Below the pieces are notes generated by a model. That model made no database searches. It was given only the letters and a program-made list of their open reading frames with translations, and had not been told where the DNA came from. The position numbers and the translations under genes were made by a program. 28,349 nucleotides of DNA from a virus. The DNA lies in IMG/VR virus record IMGVR_UViG_3300020474_000079, positions 1-28,349 of that record, one strand, 5' to 3'. Each line of letters starts with the position of its first letter. Position 1 is the stretch's first letter. Positions 9,225 to 17,827 of this stretch are shown in pieces.

Positions 9225-10193
9225 TTATAATTCTATTATTGTTTCTTGTTCTGATATATCTTTGTCTGTAGAATACACGAATACATTGTCTGGTAATTCA
9301 GCTGGCAGGCCGTATGTACAGATCGCCTCATCTGATTGACCGCCACTAGCACTTTTCCAAACTAACGCTGGACTAGTGGCACTGTCTTCTACTTCAAAAT
9401 ACCAAGCAGTGCCTCCCAGCGGAGCATACACACATATCTTCATTATGTCGGGGCAGTAAGGTAATTCATATTCCCAGCTATTTACAATCATGTCGTATTT
9501 AGTCTTGACAAATGGCGGTATTCTATTGGGTTGATGCTTGGCAACGTCTGGAGGTCTAGGAGCATCTCTATCTGTTCCAATTAGCCCTGTGTCTAAAAGC
9601 ATTTCTCCAGTTTCCATATTTTCTACAGTGATCCTGTCTCTAACGTAATAGCTAGCAAACCTAAGAATCATAGGTAAAGTGTACTGGGTATCGCAGGGGT
9701 TTGGTACACATATTTCGCTTACAATAGGAACAATCTCGAAATTATCAATCTCATTAACACAACATATTGCTTCTGAAGTATCACATAAGTTTTCTATTTC
9801 CAAGACCAAGTGTTTATTGAGCAAATCTATGTTGGGGCCAGATATAATATTACATTCAAAATGGATAACGCCGTTTTCAATTAAAAAGTTATCACGCTCT
9901 GGAGTATTAACAAATTTTCTAGCAACAGCTACATTATCTTCCAAGACTTTTATAGTTAAGCTAAGTTGAGTATTAAGAGAGTATTCTCTTCCATATATTG
10001 CAAACGAAAACTTAACTGGAACAATGCTGGATGTAATTTTTTCAGTACATGTCACAAATTTTTTACTGGGAGCAATGTACACATCTCTATCATGCAAGAA
10101 TTTTAATTCTAAACTATCGTTTATGACGAGTGTAACGTCGTCTTTTGGGACTAATACTGAATTTGGCAAAACTTGATCAGGAACCAGCGACAT
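9225..10193 (-). CDS. Hypothetical fibre-module protein (322 aa)
   Basis: I do not recognise a family. The protein looks mostly beta-stranded, with short polar and hydrophobic alternation, and has no signal peptide or membrane segment. Cysteines cluster in the middle (CDTSEAICCVNEID at about residues 136-149, CVPNPCDTQY at about 161-170) and again near YCPDIMKICVY. A proline-rich stretch (DAPRPPDVAKHQPNRIPPF) follows at about residues 210-228. Its ATG lies inside the end of the preceding 100-residue gene (17-base overlap), and its stop lies one base before the next gene's ATG, so it is translated with the fibre genes. A structural or fibre-assembly role is inferred from position only. Confidence 0.55.
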   Translation of the reverse strand: MSLVPDQVLPNSVLVPKDDVTLVINDSLELKFLHDRDVYIAPSKKFVTCTEKITSSIVPVKFSFAIYGREYSLNTQLSLTIKVLEDNVAVARKFVNTPERDNFLIENGVIHFECNIISGPNIDLLNKHLVLEIENLCDTSEAICCVNEIDNFEIVPIVSEICVPNPCDTQYTLPMILRFASYYVRDRITVENMETGEMLLDTGLIGTDRDAPRPPDVAKHQPNRIPPFVKTKYDMIVNSWEYELPYCPDIMKICVYAPLGGTAWYFEVEDSATSPALVWKSASGGQSDEAICTYGLPAELPDNVFVYSTDKDISEQETIIEL

Positions 10194-10479
10194 TGCTTAC
10201 ACTCCCACATCCTTCGCACTCAACTACATTTAAAGTATAAGTTTGTGTTTGATTTTGGTATCTTCCGTGTAGATCTTTTAACGTTACGGTTACAGTGTGT
10301 GAACCAGTAGGAGGATAACCTACTAAATATATTTTATTACTTTTTATCTTGAATAAATCACTACCTGAAACTTCTCTGAGTACTGGTAAGCAGTTTGCAG
10401 GAAGGACTAAATCTGCCACCGGCAAATCAACAAACACGCTTGTACTCATTTCACTCAGCTCTAATTTTTCACAACTCAT
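10177..10479 (-). CDS. Small Ig/cadherin-like domain protein (100 aa)
   Basis: After about 35 residues comes a single beta-sandwich-like domain. The pattern FKIKSNKIYLVGYPPTGSHTV, then VTLKDLHGRYQNQTQTYTLNV, is the F-to-G-strand signature of cadherin-like or putative Ig-type domains (family resemblance, not proven). The tail is cysteine-containing (ECEGCGSVSN). I chose the ATG ending at 10479: it overlaps the previous gene's TGA as ATGA and has AGGAG seven bases upstream. An ATG at 10503 in the same frame lacks such support. Ig-like domains on phage structural proteins usually mediate weak carbohydrate binding. That role is inferred here. Confidence 0.65.
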   Translation of the reverse strand: MSCEKLELSEMSTSVFVDLPVADLVLPANCLPVLREVSGSDLFKIKSNKIYLVGYPPTGSHTVTVTLKDLHGRYQNQTQTYTLNVVECEGCGSVSNVAGS

Positions 10480-10928
10480 GATGATACTCCTGAACAATGA
10501 CAATCAGCAACAACTACTGACCTAGCAGATCCAGAGAGTATCTCTGCATTATAGTTATTGTCTAAGCAAAGAGTTGTCAAACCAGTTATTAACATATTTT
10601 GAACAGGAGGAACGCAAATGTTGCTAGAGCCATCTGAGTTTTTAGAGCAAAATTTTTGTTTTAATATAACGCCACCAGCGGGTGGTATCAAAGTGACTGA
10701 GTTGCAAACATATGAACTATTAAGATCAACAAGCTCACTAGTGCCATCATCTACTACGGGTGTGTCGGGAGTAGTTTCCGTAGTACTTGGGCAACTATCC
10801 ATATGATCAGGGTATGAAATAACTGAGAACTGTGGAGCTGACGTTGTAGTAGTACTAGTTGTTGTTATGGGGACGTATGTTGCATACGGAGAGATTGGCT
10901 TTTTACATTCATTTGTAGGTCGTCCCAT
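10476..10928 (-). CDS. Threonine-linker, cysteine-tail protein of the fibre module (150 aa)
   Basis: Not recognised as a named family. Residues about 22-31 are a near-pure threonine/serine run (TTTSTTTTSA), and a second Thr/Pro-rich stretch (STTETTPDTPVV) lies at about residues 48-59; both look like flexible linkers. The rest has short beta-type segments with scattered cysteines (YVCNSVTL, KFCSKNSDG, NICVPPV, TTLCLDNNY) and the protein ends DCHCSGVSS. It lies between the 1,024-residue fibre and the 100-residue Ig-like protein. Twenty-one bases separate its ATG from the previous stop. A virion linker or accessory fibre protein is inferred. Confidence 0.55.
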   Translation of the reverse strand: MGRPTNECKKPISPYATYVPITTTSTTTTSAPQFSVISYPDHMDSCPSTTETTPDTPVVDDGTSELVDLNSSYVCNSVTLIPPAGGVILKQKFCSKNSDGSSNICVPPVQNMLITGLTTLCLDNNYNAEILSGSARSVVVADCHCSGVSS

Positions 10929-10949
10929 GATGACATCCTTTTTTATAAA

Positions 10950-13900
10950 TTACGAAGCGCAGCATTTGCACGTTGAATTTTCATTGGTAATCCATATAGG
11001 TCTAAACTCTCCATTGATTTTTATAGCTATAACGAAATCGTCTTTCTTAATTATAGAATTTGGATCTAAGTTCGTTATAGAGAATGTTTGATTTCCATCT
11101 AAAGTCATGATGTAACCAGTTTGCTTATCTCCTAGACTAGAAGGGGTTATAATATCATCAACCGCTTTCCCTTCAACGAATATATTTTGAAGATCGCTCT
11201 TGTTTTTATTTACAGTAGACAAGAAAGCAGCACTAGCCAAAGATGTGCTATCAGAAAATCTTATATCTCCCTGTAGTTTTAAATCGCCTTTAAGTTCTGC
11301 ATATGGCCTTTGCTCACTTGGCGATTGATAGACGGCGCTATTAGACATAGCAACAGCGCCATGATTAAGATTCAATAATGTAGCAGCTTCATTTCCTCTA
11401 AAATTAAATTTCAAATCTGAAGCTGGAAGATCAGAGCCGTCTCCATCATATAGCTCTATACTGTTAAATCTTAAGGCTAAATGATCGTTCCCCTGAGAGA
11501 CTTCTAGTTTACCATTTGGAAGTTCCAATCTTTTATCATTTGCGTTTGGACCTAACACACCCTTCATTAATAGATTATCATTTGTTGCGCCAAGCATGAA
11601 AGCATAGTCACCAGAGTGGGCTTCTCCTATAGAGTGACAGCCAATTGCAATGTTGTAATTAGAAGGAGTGGTGATATCTCGATGCAGAGCTTGATAACCA
11701 ACACCAACGTTGTATGATCCAGTAGATATAAAATTACCAGCTCTATAGCCATACATTGTATTTCCATCGCCAGCAGTCACACCGCTAAGTGCGGCTTCAC
11801 CAAATGCAGTATTCCAATTAGCACCATTAGAATCTAAAACAGTTCTGTCCGCTGTGCAGTCATTACCGCCTAATGTATTTCCTCTTGAGTCCGTAAAAAT
11901 TAAACCATCAGAGCCAATATTTTTGTTTAAAACAAAATCATGGATATTGCCACCATCGTCTAAAAGGTATAATGTTTGAGTTTGTCCCGTGCTGATTTTA
12001 GGAGCAACCCATAACTTTCCGTAGCCATCAGTCTTTGATGGGTTTGTAGAAGTTTCTTGAATAGCCAACGCTCCAGAGACAGCAGCCCCACCAAAAGTAA
12101 ATGCGTCATTTACTACGCCACTGCTTAAGAAACCTAGCTTAGATCCATCAGATCTAACAATGTTAGTTTCTACTTCATTGCTATACATATTTATATCTAA
12201 AACGCCACTTGTTTGTCTGTAAATAAACTGAGCGCCATCTCTAAGGCAGTTTGCCCCACCAAGTAATTCTAAGGATGTGTTTGTGTATCCAGTTGTCTCT
12301 GCTGTTATTCTAGCGGAAGCATGGGTTCTACTTCTAACATTAAATATAGTCTCGGGCATTAACTCCGCACCAAGTTTATCGAAATTATTTATACCAAAGA
12401 CCCCGCCGACCTCATTGTTTTTCATCAATGTCATATGATTTTGACCAGAAGTAGATGGCAAATTATCATAAGAAGAAATGACGAATCTATCAACATTTGT
12501 GGTCCAACCTCTATCGCTATTGCTGGCATCATAGAAAGTCAACCCAAAGCCTGTTAAGTTGTCTTGTCCATCAGTTTGAGTTTTGTTTGCAGTTCTAGAT
12601 AAAAATCTTTGTGAAATGTTTGTGCCACCATATTCAGAATTTAAAGTAAAATCAAACGTTTCTCCACTAACTGGAGTAAATACGTTAATATTACCAATCC
12701 CAGCTATAGTTGCATTGGATCTAAAAGTAGAAATAGGAGAAAGGTATGCAGAATCAGCATCTGCATGAAATCCGTAACACAAGTTAGAAGCCGGGGTGAC
12801 GAAAGATTTTGATTCAACTTGATTGTCGCCCGGAATAGTTAAACTGACATTAGATTCCCACTTAGTACTTGTAGAGCAAGCCCCAACGCCGCTAACAAGT
12901 GTAAATGAATACCTGTTACCATCTTTAGTGTCAAGTAAAAACCCTGCTCCGTAAACATCTTTCTGCTCTAAAGTTGGAGATGGATCTGGACCATCAGGGC
13001 ATGGAAAATGATGGAACGGACCAGTAGGACCACCGCCATCCAAAACAAATTCACCACTAGATGCTAGATAGATAGTCTTATGAGAAAAATAAGATCTTTG
13101 GTAAAAACTAGCAAAGTTTGCAAAGATATCATCAAAGTATCCTTTGTCCCACCTCTGTGTCGAAGAACCAAGATCGTAAGATTCATTAACGGTAGGCAAT
13201 AGATCAGATGAAACCTCTAAACCAGTAGCTCCTTTAGATATAATTCTTGTAGGATCAAACTGAAGCTTATCTAGATAAACGGTTTTCCATCTATAAGGCA
13301 GAGCGCCTAAGTCAAATACATTGTCAACTGTGGGGGCAATATTGCCAGATGTCTGCAAGGCAGCATACTGGTGCAAGTCTTTAGTGGCAATGCCAACTCT
13401 TAACGATTGAACATCACCATAAATCAAAGGAACTACTCCAGACCCAGATGGATTGTCACAAGCATATGAGTCGTCTACAAGTTTGGTAGGATCAGATAAG
13501 ATATGATTACCAATATATAATTTAAAACTGCTGTTCTTTGGAGCGTAATAACCAGCGCCATGACCTAAAGATATGTTGCCATGACCAAGGGTATTACCTT
13601 TGGATGTCAATGAGCCAACGCCAATGTTTCCATGACCAGTAGTATTGCCAGCTAAAGAGTTGTAGCCAATAGCTACATTGTCTCCACCGTACACATTGCA
13701 GCTTAAAGAAAAAGCGCCTATAGAAGAATTTCTACTAGTTTGATAACTGGAACGTTGAGATTGATATCCTATCGCAGTGTTATCCGTGCTGCTATATCCA
13801 TCCAGTTTTAATTTTTCTAAACTTTGTACACCAGCATGAGTTGTTCTGTTGTTAGGAGTGCCAAAATTAGCAGCTGTAATATTGTTGTCAGCTGTTAGTA

Positions 13901-14024
13901 AATGTGCTGAATCAATAATATCTAACAGATTGTGTCTAATGTCATATGGAGTTATATTTCCAGTTGAATTATCAGACAAATCCGATTTTATACTATTGAT
14001 TAATCTGTCTTTAGATATAATCAT
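10950..14024 (-). CDS. Tail fibre with YadA-like head repeats (1,024 aa)
   Basis: The N-terminus (IKSDLSDNSTGNITPYDIRH, then NLLDIID) resembles the common fibre start domain of aquatic phages. Two stretches of NxAxGYxSL repeats (about residues 80-170 and 735-815; NTAIGYQSQ, NVAIGYNSLAGN, NVGVGYQAL) match the YadA-type trimeric beta-roll of bacterial adhesins and phage fibres. Between them are two FDLG/YDLGSSTQRWDKGYFDDI modules and several beta-rich segments. The C-terminus ends in a small domain with a cysteine cluster (STCKCCAS). It follows the 223-residue adaptor-type gene by nine bases. A trimeric fibre shaft is likely; the receptor is unknown. Confidence 0.8.
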   Translation of the reverse strand: MIISKDRLINSIKSDLSDNSTGNITPYDIRHNLLDIIDSAHLLTADNNITAANFGTPNNRTTHAGVQSLEKLKLDGYSSTDNTAIGYQSQRSSYQTSRNSSIGAFSLSCNVYGGDNVAIGYNSLAGNTTGHGNIGVGSLTSKGNTLGHGNISLGHGAGYYAPKNSSFKLYIGNHILSDPTKLVDDSYACDNPSGSGVVPLIYGDVQSLRVGIATKDLHQYAALQTSGNIAPTVDNVFDLGALPYRWKTVYLDKLQFDPTRIISKGATGLEVSSDLLPTVNESYDLGSSTQRWDKGYFDDIFANFASFYQRSYFSHKTIYLASSGEFVLDGGGPTGPFHHFPCPDGPDPSPTLEQKDVYGAGFLLDTKDGNRYSFTLVSGVGACSTSTKWESNVSLTIPGDNQVESKSFVTPASNLCYGFHADADSAYLSPISTFRSNATIAGIGNINVFTPVSGETFDFTLNSEYGGTNISQRFLSRTANKTQTDGQDNLTGFGLTFYDASNSDRGWTTNVDRFVISSYDNLPSTSGQNHMTLMKNNEVGGVFGINNFDKLGAELMPETIFNVRSRTHASARITAETTGYTNTSLELLGGANCLRDGAQFIYRQTSGVLDINMYSNEVETNIVRSDGSKLGFLSSGVVNDAFTFGGAAVSGALAIQETSTNPSKTDGYGKLWVAPKISTGQTQTLYLLDDGGNIHDFVLNKNIGSDGLIFTDSRGNTLGGNDCTADRTVLDSNGANWNTAFGEAALSGVTAGDGNTMYGYRAGNFISTGSYNVGVGYQALHRDITTPSNYNIAIGCHSIGEAHSGDYAFMLGATNDNLLMKGVLGPNANDKRLELPNGKLEVSQGNDHLALRFNSIELYDGDGSDLPASDLKFNFRGNEAATLLNLNHGAVAMSNSAVYQSPSEQRPYAELKGDLKLQGDIRFSDSTSLASAAFLSTVNKNKSDLQNIFVEGKAVDDIITPSSLGDKQTGYIMTLDGNQTFSITNLDPNSIIKKDDFVIAIKINGEFRPIWITNENSTCKCCAS

Positions 14025-14033
14025 GTTTCACTT

Positions 14034-14705
14034 TTAGTTGAGGCTTATTTCTAGTGATTTAACATCAAACTTAATATTATCGCCAGTATAAACATATCTA
14101 GGATTTGCTAATGCGGCGTACATTAACATGTTTCCAGAACCATGACCTGATTGGTCACATATAGCAACACCAGAAATCCAACCCCAATCTTTGTGAGCCG
14201 TTGGGAATACAATTTGTTCTTTGTTTTTTATAAAGCCATTGCCATCATAAAGAGGATATCCAGCAGAGTTTGTAGTTTGACCCTGCTGCTCTAAATTTGT
14301 AGGAGCGTAAAAATTAACAGATGGGAATTCAGAGAAGGTGCGGGTAATTGCTGTTCCGTTGCTAGTATTTTTACTTTTAGCTGTATTTTCGTTTAAGTAG
14401 TATGGGTAGAAATATCCACTAGTAGCAGGGGTTGTAGTTGATTGATATACAGCATAAGCTGTTGTGTCATCTACGCCAACAGCATCCCACTTAGCAGAGC
14501 TAGGAGCGCCTAAGTCATATCTACTATAATTAGTAGTAACTCCACCTACTCCAGATGCTATTTCTGGCAAAGTTGCTCCAGTGTCAGAGTCCAAAGGAAC
14601 CCCGCTGGTCAAAACTATAGAAATGTTAGTTGGTTTAGTAAAAGCCGTTCCTAAAAACACATGCGTCAGGAGCGAATTCTCTAAATAATCGGACAGAGCA
14701 GCCAT
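14034..14705 (-). CDS. Phage tail fibre/adaptor-type protein (223 aa)
   Basis: The start MAALSDYLENSLLTHVFLGT, followed by AFTKPTNISIVLTSGVPLDSDTG, is the hallmark of a widespread phage tail-fibre family (LSDYxENxLLdHxLGxTAFT...DPTD). The C-terminal half has QIVFPTAHKDWGWISGVAI and NMLMYAAL, matching the family's FPxAxxDWGxVxxxGIxD...LLxxGAL pattern. The length is slightly longer than the usual 130-200 residues because of an insert around residues 100-150. The ATG follows AGGAG by seven bases. It is the first gene after the terminator and heads the fibre operon. It probably connects the fibres to the tail; the attachment role is inferred from the family. Confidence 0.75.
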   Translation of the reverse strand: MAALSDYLENSLLTHVFLGTAFTKPTNISIVLTSGVPLDSDTGATLPEIASGVGGVTTNYSRYDLGAPSSAKWDAVGVDDTTAYAVYQSTTTPATSGYFYPYYLNENTAKSKNTSNGTAITRTFSEFPSVNFYAPTNLEQQGQTTNSAGYPLYDGNGFIKNKEQIVFPTAHKDWGWISGVAICDQSGHGSGNMLMYAALANPRYVYTGDNIKFDVKSLEISLN

Positions 14706-14750
14706 ATTTTTCTCCTAAAAAAAAGAGTCCTACAAGTGACAATCTACCAA

Positions 14751-14759
14751 TATATACAC
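14751..14759 (-). promoter_or_regulatory. Possible -10 element of fibre operon promoter (GTGTATATA)
   Basis: GTGTATATA on the minus strand lies directly after the T tract of the capsid terminator and 45 bases before the fibre operon's first ATG. It resembles the GTGTATAAT motif seen before two other leftward genes. No clear -35 is present. A promoter is expected here because the terminator would otherwise cut off the fibre genes, but function is inferred. Confidence 0.4.
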
Positions 14760-14793
14760 AAAAAAAGCCACCCCCAAGTAAATGGGAGTGACT
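14760..14793 (-). terminator. Rho-independent terminator after the major capsid gene
   Basis: On the minus strand AGTCACTCCC (14793-14784) pairs with GGGGGTGGCT (14775-14766) over ten base pairs, two of them G-T wobbles, with an 8-base loop and then seven T. It begins 27 bases after the capsid stop codon. It probably separates high-level head-gene transcription from the fibre operon. Confidence 0.85.
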
Positions 14794-14820
14794 TTCTTTA
14801 TGGTGACAATAGAACTAGAA

Positions 14821-15828
14821 TTAGAATGAACCCAAAATAACTCTTCTATTGTCGAGGACACCAAATCCAAGCTCAGCCCAGCCGTAATAACCAGCTCTTT
14901 GCTGACGGTGGAGAGTTGGATCTTCGTAAACTTGGAGCTGTTCCTTAACAGGCATTACGAAGCTATCGTTGCTGGACTGATCCAAGCCAACGACGATTTC
15001 TTTGTCTGTACCTTGGATTGTACCACCAAGCTCATCGTCAAAGAAGTTCGTATATTCCTGATTTTCACCAAGTTCGTCAAGATCATGAAGATTTACACCA
15101 TAGATGCGCGTGATAGGAGCGCCATCTTCAGAAGCGGTATAGATTTCACGACGAGTAACTTCATCAACCTGATCAAGTCCCCAATTGCGAACATCCTCCA
15201 AAGCTTCTGGAGAAACATAAAGATCAGTCAGGCGACCACGACCAACTGAACCGCTGTTACCGCCAGAATTTCGACGCATTACAGTCTGCATAAGAGAAAC
15301 GAGTCTCTTAGTAAACAGTCCGTTACTAGCATCGCCATCAAAGACGAGAATATTACGATCAACGCCAGCAGCAAGTACTGTGTGCCAACCATCGTCATTC
15401 ATCTTCTTAACAAATCCAGCTTCCATGACTTGCATGGCACGACCGACTACATCCCAACGTGCTTCTTTTGCATATCGTAGAAGATAATCTACAGAAGATG
15501 CAACGTTGTACGTTGGAATCATGACGTAATCGCCTTCAACGGAACGTTCTGGTATTCTACCGTGACCGGGATTAGTGTAAGCTACATGCTCACCTTCAAG
15601 CCCCGGACTAACAAGATCGAGAGGAAATTCAGTAGTGGAACCAGCTTCAACATTAATGGTTTCAAAAATGTTGCCAAGGATGTTACCTACGAGGACACCC
15701 TTACGAAGTGGAAGCTCAAGAGCCTTCGCAAACTCTCTTTGTGCAGCACTTGCTACATTGACATCAGCATCTCCAGATTTACGGAGAAGACTGAGAAATT
15801 CATCACTAGGTCTTTCATTAATTGGCAT
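14821..15828 (-). CDS. Major capsid protein
   Basis: A 335-residue protein in the right place for the shell subunit: after portal, protease-scaffold and decoration genes and before a strong terminator. Features fitting an HK97-fold capsid are a helical N-arm (about residues 1-50), a beta-rich extended segment with FPLDLVSPGLEGEHVAYTNP, a long helix around DVVGRAMQVMEAGFVKKMND, and an A-domain-like end with QLQVYEDPTLHRQQRAGYYG, then WAELGFGVLDNRRVI. This end motif is typical of phage capsid proteins. The protein is quite acidic in the middle. AAAGGAG precedes the ATG. Identity is strong by context and moderate by sequence alone. No cleavage site was identified. Confidence 0.85.
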   Translation of the reverse strand: MPINERPSDEFLSLLRKSGDADVNVASAAQREFAKALELPLRKGVLVGNILGNIFETINVEAGSTTEFPLDLVSPGLEGEHVAYTNPGHGRIPERSVEGDYVMIPTYNVASSVDYLLRYAKEARWDVVGRAMQVMEAGFVKKMNDDGWHTVLAAGVDRNILVFDGDASNGLFTKRLVSLMQTVMRRNSGGNSGSVGRGRLTDLYVSPEALEDVRNWGLDQVDEVTRREIYTASEDGAPITRIYGVNLHDLDELGENQEYTNFFDDELGGTIQGTDKEIVVGLDQSSNDSFVMPVKEQLQVYEDPTLHRQQRAGYYGWAELGFGVLDNRRVILGSF

Positions 15829-15857
15829 GTTTATTTCTCCTTTGTATGTTGAATTAA

Positions 15858-16316
15858 TTATGAAGGCAGGTTGACTTCGACCTTGCAGTAACCATCAGAG
15901 TCTTTACCACTAAGGAAAGCTCCGACACGCTGCCCCTGACCGGATACGATTGTCATTGACAGATTACCAGCAGTCGAGCCACTTACGTAAGCGCCTGAAC
16001 CAGCAACTGGCGTACCATCTACATTATTAGTTACAACATACCCCTTACGAAGTACAGTAACCTTTCCACCCTTCTGAACTTCATCTTTGTGTTGATTAAG
16101 ATGAGTTCTAGTTAAATCTTTGTCTACAACATCGTTAAGAAGGACACCAACTGGATTTCCAGCAGTTGCTTTCTTTACGAGGTTAACACCCTGATCCATA
16201 GCAGCGCCAGAACCGTAAGTGTCATGAACGACGACGCAACCACGACCAGTTACAGCGGCATTGTAGAAAAAGCTAATATCAGTTTGAAGTTCAAGTCTAT
16301 CTGATTTTAAAGCCAT
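15858..16316 (-). CDS. Head decoration / capsid cement-like protein (152 aa)
   Basis: A small, beta-rich protein between the scaffold and major capsid genes, the usual place for decoration proteins. The pattern GNPVGVLLNDVVDKDLTR...GGKVTVLRKGYVVTNNV...VGAFLSGKDSDGYCKVEV resembles the DUF2190-like capsid cement family, in which a VGVxLxDV and a beta-strand core recur. It has no membrane segment or signal. AAGGAG precedes the ATG in the 18-base gap after the scaffold stop. It probably stabilises the expanded capsid. The family match is by eye and could be wrong, but a head role is well supported by position. Confidence 0.7.
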   Translation of the reverse strand: MALKSDRLELQTDISFFYNAAVTGRGCVVVHDTYGSGAAMDQGVNLVKKATAGNPVGVLLNDVVDKDLTRTHLNQHKDEVQKGGKVTVLRKGYVVTNNVDGTPVAGSGAYVSGSTAGNLSMTIVSGQGQRVGAFLSGKDSDGYCKVEVNLPS

Positions 16317-16334
16317 GTTTTTATCTCCTTTTAA

Positions 16335-17018
16335 TTATTTGCTGAGTACGTTGTTTTCAAGCCATTCAGCGACACTCGCTCTTGTGGCTTCTAGTTCTTC
16401 ATTTTCATCAGAAGCGTCAACTAAAGTAGCTTCAGTTGTTTCTACTTCTTCTAGAGCTTCTTCAGCAGCGACTTCTGCTTCAGCTTCTTCAGCTTCTGCT
16501 TCAGCTTCTACTACTTCAGCCGTTGGTTTGATTGGCTTGCCTTCGCTCTCTTCTTCTTCTTTCTTGACAACTTTCTTCTTGTCGTCCATCTTCTTCATTG
16601 CTGTGATGATGGCATCAAAAGTTGTGTCATCGAATTCTTCGTAAGAAGCGAGGGACTCTTCAGCTTCTTCAGCTTCTAGTCCAAGATCAAGAAGTTCTGC
16701 TTTTCTTTTTTCATACTTAGCAGCCTTCTTCATCTTCTGAAGTTCTTCCATCTTTTCCTTCATGTCAGCTTCAACTGTTTCCGCTGATGTCTGAAGTTCT
16801 GTGATTCGTGCTTCCTTTTCAGCAACACTTGCTTCCAAGGCTGTGATTGCTTCGTCTTTTTCAGCAATCGTTTCTTCCAACTTAGCCATAGCTTCAGTAG
16901 TTTCCTTTGAAGCCATTTCAGTAGCTTGAGCTACAAGGGCATCGTTAGTTTCTTTTGCCGATGCTAGCTCACTCTTAAGATCAGCTACTTGCTGTTCTAA
17001 AGCGTTAATATCACTCAT
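16335..17018 (-). CDS. Likely internal-start scaffold protein (227 aa, nested in frame)
   Basis: Codon 265 of the protease-scaffold gene is an ATG (MSDINALEQQVADLK...) preceded by GGAG with eight bases of spacing (GGAGATAATAAC). It falls exactly at the junction between the protease part and the start of the coiled coil. A separately made scaffold from such a nested start is known in lambda (Nu3 within C). Here it is an inference from a good ribosome site and the domain border. Confidence 0.55.
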   Translation of the reverse strand: MSDINALEQQVADLKSELASAKETNDALVAQATEMASKETTEAMAKLEETIAEKDEAITALEASVAEKEARITELQTSAETVEADMKEKMEELQKMKKAAKYEKRKAELLDLGLEAEEAEESLASYEEFDDTTFDAIITAMKKMDDKKKVVKKEEEESEGKPIKPTAEVVEAEAEAEEAEAEVAAEEALEEVETTEATLVDASDENEELEATRASVAEWLENNVLSK

Positions 17019-17810
17019 GTTATTATCTCCATTATTAGGAACAGTTAATAAAATTTCATCTTCGGGGTTTAGAGAGAAAGCTTTGCTAGCATCAAGAATA
17101 ATACTTCTAGGATTCGCTGGCTTAGATACAAGACCTTTGCCAGAGAAAGAAATTTGTCTTAATGATCTACCAATTTTGTAACCTTCATATTCTCCATTAC
17201 CACCATAGGCTCTGAGGTGCTTTGTCAAAAATGCAGAACCTTCATTGCGTTCTAGCAGTTTTGCGTTTCCACCTTCGTCTAATAGCGCGTAATCAAAACC
17301 AGCGAACAAACATTCCATAGAAACAAACCATTTGCCTTCTTCTATTTCAGCAATGATTTGACTCATCTTCTCCCTGTTTTCTGGATCTGTCCAACTATTG
17401 TATAACACAGCCTCAGTGATAATATCGAAATCATCCGGCTGAGTATCACCTTCCACTGGATTTCCATCCCTATCAACGACATAGCTACCAGTTATATGTC
17501 CTATAATATCATTCTCATTATGCATAAGATTAAATTGCTTATCTTCGGGCGTACTACGAGCTGCCCAAGTTTGTGCAGCGTTAAATACGTCGTCATTTTT
17601 GTTCCAACCAGTTGATACCAAAATAGACTTAATATAATATAAATCTACTTGGTCTGGATTGGCACTTTCAGCTTTAACCTTATTAATAAAATCTATGTCT
17701 TTATTGTCCTGAGAGTTAGAAATTGTAGCAGGCATACAATAAGCTATAGACGAACTCGTTTGTACAAGTTCGGCAACGCCGTCATGGATTTCATCTGCAT
17801 AAATTTTCAT
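16335..17810 (-). CDS. Prohead protease fused to scaffold (491 aa)
   Basis: Two parts. Residues about 1-245 look like a head maturation serine protease: TGWNKNDDVF, then QFNLMHNENDIIGHITG with a candidate catalytic His97, EGKWFVSMECLF with a candidate Ser164, and ISFSGKGLVSKPANPRS. Residues about 265-491 are a scaffold: a long coiled coil (LEQQVADLKSELASAKETND; repeated EKDEAITALEASVAEKEARI), then a KMKKAAKYEKRK basic patch, a KKKVVKKEEEESEG segment and an Ala/Glu-rich acidic tail. Such fusions let the scaffold be digested from inside during maturation (family knowledge). The gene sits between portal and decoration genes, as expected. Catalytic residues are assigned by pattern only. Confidence 0.8.
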   Translation of the reverse strand: MKIYADEIHDGVAELVQTSSSIAYCMPATISNSQDNKDIDFINKVKAESANPDQVDLYYIKSILVSTGWNKNDDVFNAAQTWAARSTPEDKQFNLMHNENDIIGHITGSYVVDRDGNPVEGDTQPDDFDIITEAVLYNSWTDPENREKMSQIIAEIEEGKWFVSMECLFAGFDYALLDEGGNAKLLERNEGSAFLTKHLRAYGGNGEYEGYKIGRSLRQISFSGKGLVSKPANPRSIILDASKAFSLNPEDEILLTVPNNGDNNMSDINALEQQVADLKSELASAKETNDALVAQATEMASKETTEAMAKLEETIAEKDEAITALEASVAEKEARITELQTSAETVEADMKEKMEELQKMKKAAKYEKRKAELLDLGLEAEEAEESLASYEEFDDTTFDAIITAMKKMDDKKKVVKKEEEESEGKPIKPTAEVVEAEAEAEEAEAEVAAEEALEEVETTEATLVDASDENEELEATRASVAEWLENNVLSK

Positions 17811-17827
17811 ATATTCCTCTCACAGAC

